Source: Actinomycetota bacterium (GTDB taxonomy: Bacteria > Actinomycetota > Actinomycetes > Nanopelagicales > Nanopelagicaceae). From it: a stretch of DNA of 9,469 nt. The stretch spans positions 1-9,469 of the forward strand of contig RGYL01000019.1 of NCBI GenBank assembly GCA_010032085.1. The letters run 5' to 3'. This document shows positions 6,567-9,469 of the stretch, piece after piece (positions within the stretch are counted from its first letter, which is position 1; every line of letters begins with the position of its first letter). Made by a program: the position numbers and the translations under genes. The notes under the pieces were generated by a model. The model was not told where the DNA came from, did not search any database, and worked only from the letters and a program-made list of their open reading frames with translations.

Positions 6567-7422
6567 GCCACCCGTCTACAGGTAACTTAAATTTTGCAAC
6601 CAATCGATCTGTAAATGAGACATCCTCAAGCAGGGCTAGAGAGACAAAGGTCTTCTCGCTCGTCATTAGTACTCGGTCGCCCGAATTCAGTTGAAATTTT
6701 CTTAACCCATCCGCAGAAATAACGCCGGTATCACTTTCAACATCTATCGCAATTTCAGATTCAGGCGAGACAACCATTGGATCAGAGAAAAGGGCGTGAG
6801 CGGCTAATGGGAGAAGAACCAAGGCCTCAACATCGGGCCAAACAACAGGTCCGCCGGCTGAGAATGCATAGGCTGTCGAGCCGGTCGGCGTCGCGCATAT
6901 AACTCCATCGCAGCCCCACCGTGAAAGTGGTCGATGATCAATTTGCACAAAAAGCTCAATCATCGATTCGGTATTTCGCTCGATAGCAACTTCGTTTAGA
7001 GCCCAACCTTCACCTACAAGCACACCTTTGCGTTCTATTTTGTAGGAGAGGGTCATTCGTCGCTCCGTTTTGTAAAGCTTCTTATCGATTGCATCAACCA
7101 AAGATTCGATACTCGGACGCTGAATCTGCGCGAGAAAGCCGACATGTCCGAGATTTACTCCTAGCACGGGAACATCGCTTCCATGCGCAATCTCCGTTCC
7201 TCGCAAAATCGTTCCATCGCCACCTAGTACCAATACCAACTCAGAATCCCTTACAGAGTTCTTTAATTCTTGCTCTGTTTTTCGCTTTGCACCGTCAATA
7301 GCAATCTCACTTGCAGTGAAGACATCTATCATTCGTGAATTTAAATCACGCACAACTTTCGCAGCCCAATCGTGGGCTTCAGGTCGCGAAGGATGAAGGA
7401 CGAGAATGACGCTGCGTGTCAT
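6556..7422 (-). CDS. nadK: NAD kinase
   Basis: Phosphorylates NAD to NADP in the cytosol, the only route to NADP. The 288-residue protein shows the family's GGDGT (67-71), with D69 the catalytic aspartate. It also has ALNEVAIER (141-149; N143 and E144 in the NE motif) and the glycine-rich TPTGSTAYAFSAGGP (178-192). Its length is slightly below the M. tuberculosis enzyme (307), mainly from a shorter N-terminus. The start ATG at 7422 follows the tlyA stop with no base between, and a good ribosome site AGGAAAGGG lies nine bases upstream in the tlyA tail. Its stop TGA lies within the start of recN. This tlyA-nadK-recN order is standard for actinobacteria and implies co-transcription. Confidence 0.97.
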   Translation of the reverse strand: MTRSVILVLHPSRPEAHDWAAKVVRDLNSRMIDVFTASEIAIDGAKRKTEQELKNSVRDSELVLVLGGDGTILRGTEIAHGSDVPVLGVNLGHVGFLAQIQRPSIESLVDAIDKKLYKTERRMTLSYKIERKGVLVGEGWALNEVAIERNTESMIELFVQIDHRPLSRWGCDGVICATPTGSTAYAFSAGGPVVWPDVEALVLLPLAAHALFSDPMVVSPESEIAIDVESDTGVISADGLRKFQLNSGDRVLMTSEKTFVSLALLEDVSFTDRLVAKFKLPVDGWRGE

Positions 7423-8211
7423 TTATTTTGGCCCTTTCCTAATCGCTTCAGTTACCGCCTCGCGCCTAAGGGTAGGCGCACCTCGTTTCAACCAGAGGAA
7501 ATATTCCACATTTCCAGAGGGCCCGGGCAATGAACTAGCGACTACCCCAAGGACTCCCAAGCCAAGTTCTGACGCTTTAGCCGCAACCTCCATCACCGCT
7601 TCCTCACGTAACTCGGGTTCACGCACCACTCCACCGGCGCCAAGGCGCTCTCTGCCGACTTCAAATTGTGGCTTGACCATCAAGAGCAGGTCCGCGCTCT
7701 CCTTCGCTATCGATACAAGTGCGGGTAGAACAGTCTTCAAGGAGATAAAAGATAGGTCCGCAACGATTAAATCAACCTCACCACCAATTTTCTCAATTGA
7801 GATTTCTCGGATATTTGTCCGGTCATGAATTTCGACTCGTTTATCTTGCTGCAACGACCAAGCAAGTTGGCCATAGCCAACATCAACAGCAACAACTTTT
7901 CCAGCCCCGCGCTTTAACAACACATCGGTAAAACCACCTGTTGATGCACCGGCGTCAAGGCACCGTTTTCCCTCAACGTTTACGTCAGAGAAGGCATCTA
8001 GCGCGCTTACCAATTTATGCCCGCCTCGAGAAACGAAGTCCTCGCCCGGAAGTTCTACCGTTATTGATACCTCTTGATCTACTTGGGAGGCCGATTTATT
8101 TGCCGGCAATCCCCCGACCTTCACAAAGCCTCGCTCAATTAAATCTTGCGCATGTTCGCGCGAGCGCGCCAAATTTCTTCTTACTAATTCAGCATCTAGT
8201 CGATTTCTCAT
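7423..8211 (-). CDS. tlyA: TlyA, rRNA 2'-O-methyltransferase
   Basis: SAM-dependent enzyme that 2'-O-methylates ribosomal RNA; the mycobacterial enzyme modifies C1409 of 16S and C1920 of 23S rRNA. At 262 residues it is close to the M. tuberculosis length (268). An S4 RNA-binding domain (1-55, RLDAELVRRNLARSREHAQ) precedes an FtsJ/RrmJ-type Rossmann domain with the SAM loop DAGASTGGF (86-94), acidic strand end VAVDVG (107-112), ADLSFISLK (151-159) and VKPQFEVG (179-186). K66, D152 and K180 are candidate members of the catalytic charged set. The full N-terminus (NRLDAELVRR) resembles the two-substrate type II form, which is an inference. The ATG at 8211 follows the 55-residue gene by 17 bases with no visible Shine-Dalgarno. 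Loss of TlyA gives capreomycin resistance in mycobacteria. Confidence 0.95.
   Translation of the reverse strand: MRNRLDAELVRRNLARSREHAQDLIERGFVKVGGLPANKSASQVDQEVSITVELPGEDFVSRGGHKLVSALDAFSDVNVEGKRCLDAGASTGGFTDVLLKRGAGKVVAVDVGYGQLAWSLQQDKRVEIHDRTNIREISIEKIGGEVDLIVADLSFISLKTVLPALVSIAKESADLLLMVKPQFEVGRERLGAGGVVREPELREEAVMEVAAKASELGLGVLGVVASSLPGPSGNVEYFLWLKRGAPTLRREAVTEAIRKGPK
7432..7440 (-). promoter_or_regulatory. Ribosome binding site of nadK
   Basis: AGGAAAGGG on the minus strand, nine bases before the nadK ATG and inside the last codons of tlyA. It is one of the few clear Shine-Dalgarno sequences in the minus-strand block and fixes the nadK start. Confidence 0.65.
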
Positions 8212-8228
8212 CGCGCGAGGAGAACGCG

Positions 8229-8396
8229 TTACTGTGGATTTGAGATTCCCTCAACAGATGCGAGTGCATCTGTAAGGTCCTGATTTACCTCTTCAAACTT
8301 TGCGCCATGTTCATCAAGGGGCGCAAGTCCAATCTCATTAACTTTCCGCTTGATATTTGAAATGCGGTCGAGATTTTCCGAGTTTGAATTGGTCAT
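8229..8396 (-). CDS. Small conserved-position protein of 55 residues upstream of tlyA
   Basis: A 55-codon frame runs from ATG at 8396-8394 to TAA at 8231-8229. It starts MTNSNSENLDRISNIKRKVN and continues to a C-terminal part rich in Asp, Glu, Leu and Ala. It has no Cys, signal peptide or membrane segment and is probably mostly helical. Its ATG overlaps the stop of the upstream gene by one base (TAATG), a typical coupling arrangement, and it fills the space before tlyA exactly. Other actinobacteria, such as M. tuberculosis with Rv1693, also carry a tiny uncharacterised gene next to tlyA, so homology by position is plausible but not proven. No function can be assigned. Two small hairpins lie in its 3' half. 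Confidence 0.7.
   Translation of the reverse strand: MTNSNSENLDRISNIKRKVNEIGLAPLDEHGAKFEEVNQDLTDALASVEGISNPQ
8240..8273 (-). repeat. Two adjacent hairpins ahead of tlyA
   Basis: ACAGATGC (8254-8261) and GCATCTGT (8266-8273) form a perfect 8-bp stem with a four-base loop. Immediately next to it TTGAG (8240-8244) and CTCAA (8250-8254) form a 5-bp stem with a five-base loop. Both sit in the last third of the 55-residue gene, 30-60 bases before the tlyA start, and share one base. No U-run follows on the minus strand, so a simple terminator is unlikely. Chance or codon content could produce them. Confidence 0.4.
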
Positions 8397-8725
8397 TACT
8401 TGCTCTTTTTCTTGCTCGACGAATTGTTTTTGCTCGGCTTAGAACTCTTTTTGGAGGCGCTCTTCTTGGGCGCAATTTTCGCCTTACCCTTGATCAAGGA
8501 TTTGAGCTCCATAACTTCCCGCTCCAACCGCTTCAGATCACTTGCCTTGGCAAAACCCATTCGAGATACGTTTCTTTTCACTTCCTCTTCAATCTTCAGC
8601 TTGATCGCCTCACCACTCTCGCGTGCCCAAACATTTAGCGCCGCCGCTAGTTCTTGAGGGGTTTTCTCACCATTACCGAGCTTCATCAGATATGTACGGA
8701 GCGCTGAAAAGAGATCATTTGCCAT
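8396..8725 (-). CDS. Coiled-coil protein with lysine/serine-rich tail (phasin-like)
   Basis: A 109-residue protein in three parts. An N-terminal helical region (1-40, MANDLFSALRTYLMKLGNGE) is followed by a charged heptad-like helix at about 41-80 (EEEVKRNVSRMGFAKASDLKR). The disordered tail at 81-109 is made almost only of Lys, Ser, Ala, Pro and Asn, with 12 lysines in 29 residues. The pattern of an Arg/Lys-Met-Gly-Phe turn, then ALA/SER-ASP-LEU and a leucine-zipper-like helix, recalls PhaF/PhaI-type phasins, whose Lys/Ala tails bind DNA non-specifically. That is a resemblance of layout, not a confident homology call. It could equally be a small nucleoid-associated or scaffold protein. It lies between an SSB-like gene and the 55-residue gene, overlapping the latter by one base. 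The start is supported by a TANNNT element six bases upstream. Confidence 0.75.
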   Translation of the reverse strand: MANDLFSALRTYLMKLGNGEKTPQELAAALNVWARESGEAIKLKIEEEVKRNVSRMGFAKASDLKRLEREVMELKSLIKGKAKIAPKKSASKKSSKPSKNNSSSKKKSK

Positions 8726-8731
8726 GGCGTA

Positions 8732-8737
8732 AAGGTA
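8732..8737 (-). promoter_or_regulatory. Candidate -10 box for the coiled-coil gene
   Basis: The minus strand reads TACCTT, six bases (TACGCC) before the ATG at 8725. This is the same spacing as TAGAGT-CGCGCC-ATG at parA, and the element overlaps the end of the SSB-like gene. A leaderless internal promoter is possible, but TANNNT is short and occurs often by chance. Confidence 0.25.
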
Positions 8738-8738
8738 C

Positions 8739-9050
8739 CTAAAGCCGAGTTATCTCGCGCGCTTCAACCTGCCAGCGGCTTGCTACTCCAGTCGGAGTCT
8801 TCCAAAACCTTCGTCTTAGAACTCCTTTGACTCCAACCCATTGATCTTCTTCTAGTTTCAAAGCCCGCTTCTTCAGTTGTGCCGGCCACGTGGCGATATC
8901 AAGGGTATCCACACCTTCTCGATCATCTCGCTCAATAATTAGTCGGAACTCGACTAACACATCACCGCTCGGCAAAGTTTTCTCTTTAGCCGACTCACTT
9001 ATACGTCCTACTAGATTCACTTTATTTAGGTAGCGCAAGAAGCTCTCCAT
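8739..9050 (-). CDS. Short single-stranded DNA-binding (SSB) family protein without acidic tail
   Basis: An OB-fold protein of 103 residues. The strand order NKVNLVGRISE (9-19), TLPSGDVLVEFRLIIER (25-41), DTLDIATWPAQLKKRALKL (48-66), DQWVGVKGVLRRRFW (69-83) and SRWQVEAREITRL (91-103) follows bacterial SSB closely. The usual NRV-LVG start, the SG-V--F-L segment, the W of the A-W motif and the G-L--R-W segment are all present in adapted form. It ends right after the OB fold, so the Gly/Pro-rich linker and acidic tip (DDDIPF type) that recruit repair proteins are missing; full SSBs are about 160-180 residues. It is therefore probably a divergent paralogue, not the replicative SSB. The ATG at 9050 has no clear Shine-Dalgarno, and a hairpin ends seven bases upstream. 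Its position differs from M. tuberculosis, where a HAD phosphatase lies between the TPR gene and tlyA. Confidence 0.85.
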   Translation of the reverse strand: MESFLRYLNKVNLVGRISESAKEKTLPSGDVLVEFRLIIERDDREGVDTLDIATWPAQLKKRALKLEEDQWVGVKGVLRRRFWKTPTGVASRWQVEAREITRL

Positions 9051-9057
9051 TCTTAGA

Positions 9058-9091
9058 GACGAAAATGGGCTTAATTGAGCACGTTTTCGTC
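9058..9091. repeat. Imperfect hairpin in the gap before the SSB-like gene
   Basis: GACGAAAA (9058-9065) and TTTTCGTC (9084-9091) are perfect inverted arms. The pairing continues inward with GC, GC, CG and TA pairs broken by mismatches or wobbles, to a short AT loop. It occupies half of the only sizeable gap in the minus block and ends seven bases before the SSB-like start. No U-run follows on the minus strand. It may be a regulatory hairpin, an operator or a weak terminator of the TPR transcript. Confidence 0.5.
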
Positions 9092-9121
9092 GGAAGGAGA
9101 ATCCTGCATTAAGGCGATGAC

Positions 9122-9469
9122 TTAATCGTTGGATAAATCAAAACTCTGTGGAAATCTCTTTTCGAAATCTTTCGCTTCCCCAATAAGACCATTTGCAAGA
9201 AGCGCATCACGATAGGCAAGATGTAGGCGCTTGCTCCATAAAGCTCCAGATTCGTTTAGCTCGCTACAGCGAAGCGTTACTACCGCCGCTTCATTTTGAC
9301 CCAATATCTGGCGAGCTTTGGCCGCCGCAATCCTTAATTCCACGCGCCCGGCTTTGCTCAATTTCTTCTCATCAACCGAACCGGCTATTTCTAGGGCTTT
9401 TCTTGCATTTCCTAGCGCCGCTTCGCATTGAGCTATAAATGGTTGCATCTCAATACTTCCACCAATTCG
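9122..9469 (-). CDS. TPR-repeat protein, C-terminal part (5' end outside window)
   Basis: The minus frame is open from the window edge (9469) to TAA at 9124-9122 and gives 115 residues. A Met occurs at 9448, but the frame continues upstream through RIGGSIE without a stop, so the true start lies outside the window. Helical hairpins with Ala/Gly/Leu spacing typical of tetratricopeptide repeats are visible: QPFIAQCEAALGNARKALEI, AGRVELRIAAAKARQILGQN, then AAVVTLR and RLHLAYRDALLANGLIGEA. The motif order AL-LGN-KALE, ELRIAAAKARQILGQ-EAAVVTL and W-KRLHLAYRDAL resembles the conserved actinobacterial TPR protein near tlyA and tyrS (Rv1691 group). Such proteins usually form protein-protein scaffolds; the partner is unknown. 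The tail after the last repeat is short (FPQSFDLSND), without the long acidic tail I recall in many relatives. Confidence 0.82.
   Translation of the reverse strand, partial: RIGGSIEMQPFIAQCEAALGNARKALEIAGSVDEKKLSKAGRVELRIAAAKARQILGQNEAAVVTLRCSELNESGALWSKRLHLAYRDALLANGLIGEAKDFEKRFPQSFDLSND

Noticed and set aside
7866..7881. GTTGGC-CATA-GCCAAC hairpin inside tlyA
   Set aside because: A 6-bp stem in the middle of conserved coding sequence (GYGQLAW region) is expected by chance and codon constraint.
7406..8243. Long plus-strand frames opposite tlyA
   Set aside because: They are antisense to a gene with complete S4 and methyltransferase motifs, have no plausible ribosome site and show low-complexity translations.
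8400..8657. Leucine-rich plus-strand frame resembling a membrane protein
   Set aside because: It is the complement of the lysine-rich tail and helix of the coiled-coil gene; Leu and Phe codons arise from reverse-complemented Lys and Glu codons.
8739..9050. Calling this the main replicative ssb
   Set aside because: It lacks the linker and acidic tip and is not beside rpsF/rpsR as actinobacterial ssb normally is.
9122..9448. Treating the ATG at 9448 as the start of a 108-residue gene
   Set aside because: The frame continues upstream to the window edge without a stop and related TPR proteins are much longer, so this Met is internal.

Overview
This window looks like a compact, streamlined actinobacterial chromosome. 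The order TPR protein, tlyA, nadK, recN, pyrG, xerD, then parA-like, scpA matches the conserved actinobacterial neighbourhood I know from Mycobacterium tuberculosis (Rv1691 to Rv1709). The base composition is well below that of high-GC actinobacteria (mid-forties percent GC by eye), and genes overlap or abut almost everywhere. Together this suggests a small-genome aquatic actinobacterium, for example the freshwater acI lineage (Nanopelagicales). The lineage is inference from composition and gene order, not a marker-gene match.

Layout. Bases 1-876 (minus) hold scpA, the kleisin of the SMC condensin complex, cut at its 3' end by the window edge. A 61-base divergent promoter region (877-937) separates it from a plus-strand pair: a ParA-family ATPase (938-1864) and a 138-residue protein with a C-terminal ribbon-helix-helix-like domain (1861-2277), joined by an ATGA overlap. 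This pair meets a long minus-strand block tail to tail with no base between the stops. In transcription order that block is: a TPR protein (5' end outside the window), a short SSB-fold protein, a coiled-coil protein with a lysine tail, a 55-residue protein too short for many gene callers, tlyA, nadK, recN, pyrG and xerD. Only one gap in the block exceeds 25 bases (9051-9121), and it contains an imperfect hairpin. No stretch over 300 bases lacks a gene. I see no tRNA, rRNA, CRISPR array, prophage or insertion sequence.

Theme. Several genes serve chromosome maintenance: ScpA (condensin loading and compaction), ParA plus its probable DNA-binding partner (segregation or positioning), XerD (dimer resolution), RecN (break repair) and an SSB-like protein. 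PyrG and NadK make nucleotides and cofactors, and TlyA methylates ribosomal RNA. The least ordinary parts are the ParA/RHH-like pair sharing a mirror-image divergent promoter with scpA, the SSB-fold protein lacking the usual acidic tail, the lysine-tailed coiled-coil protein beside it, and a few hairpins at gene boundaries. No wholly novel multi-gene system is evident; the ParA/RHH-like pair is the best candidate for an under-described module.
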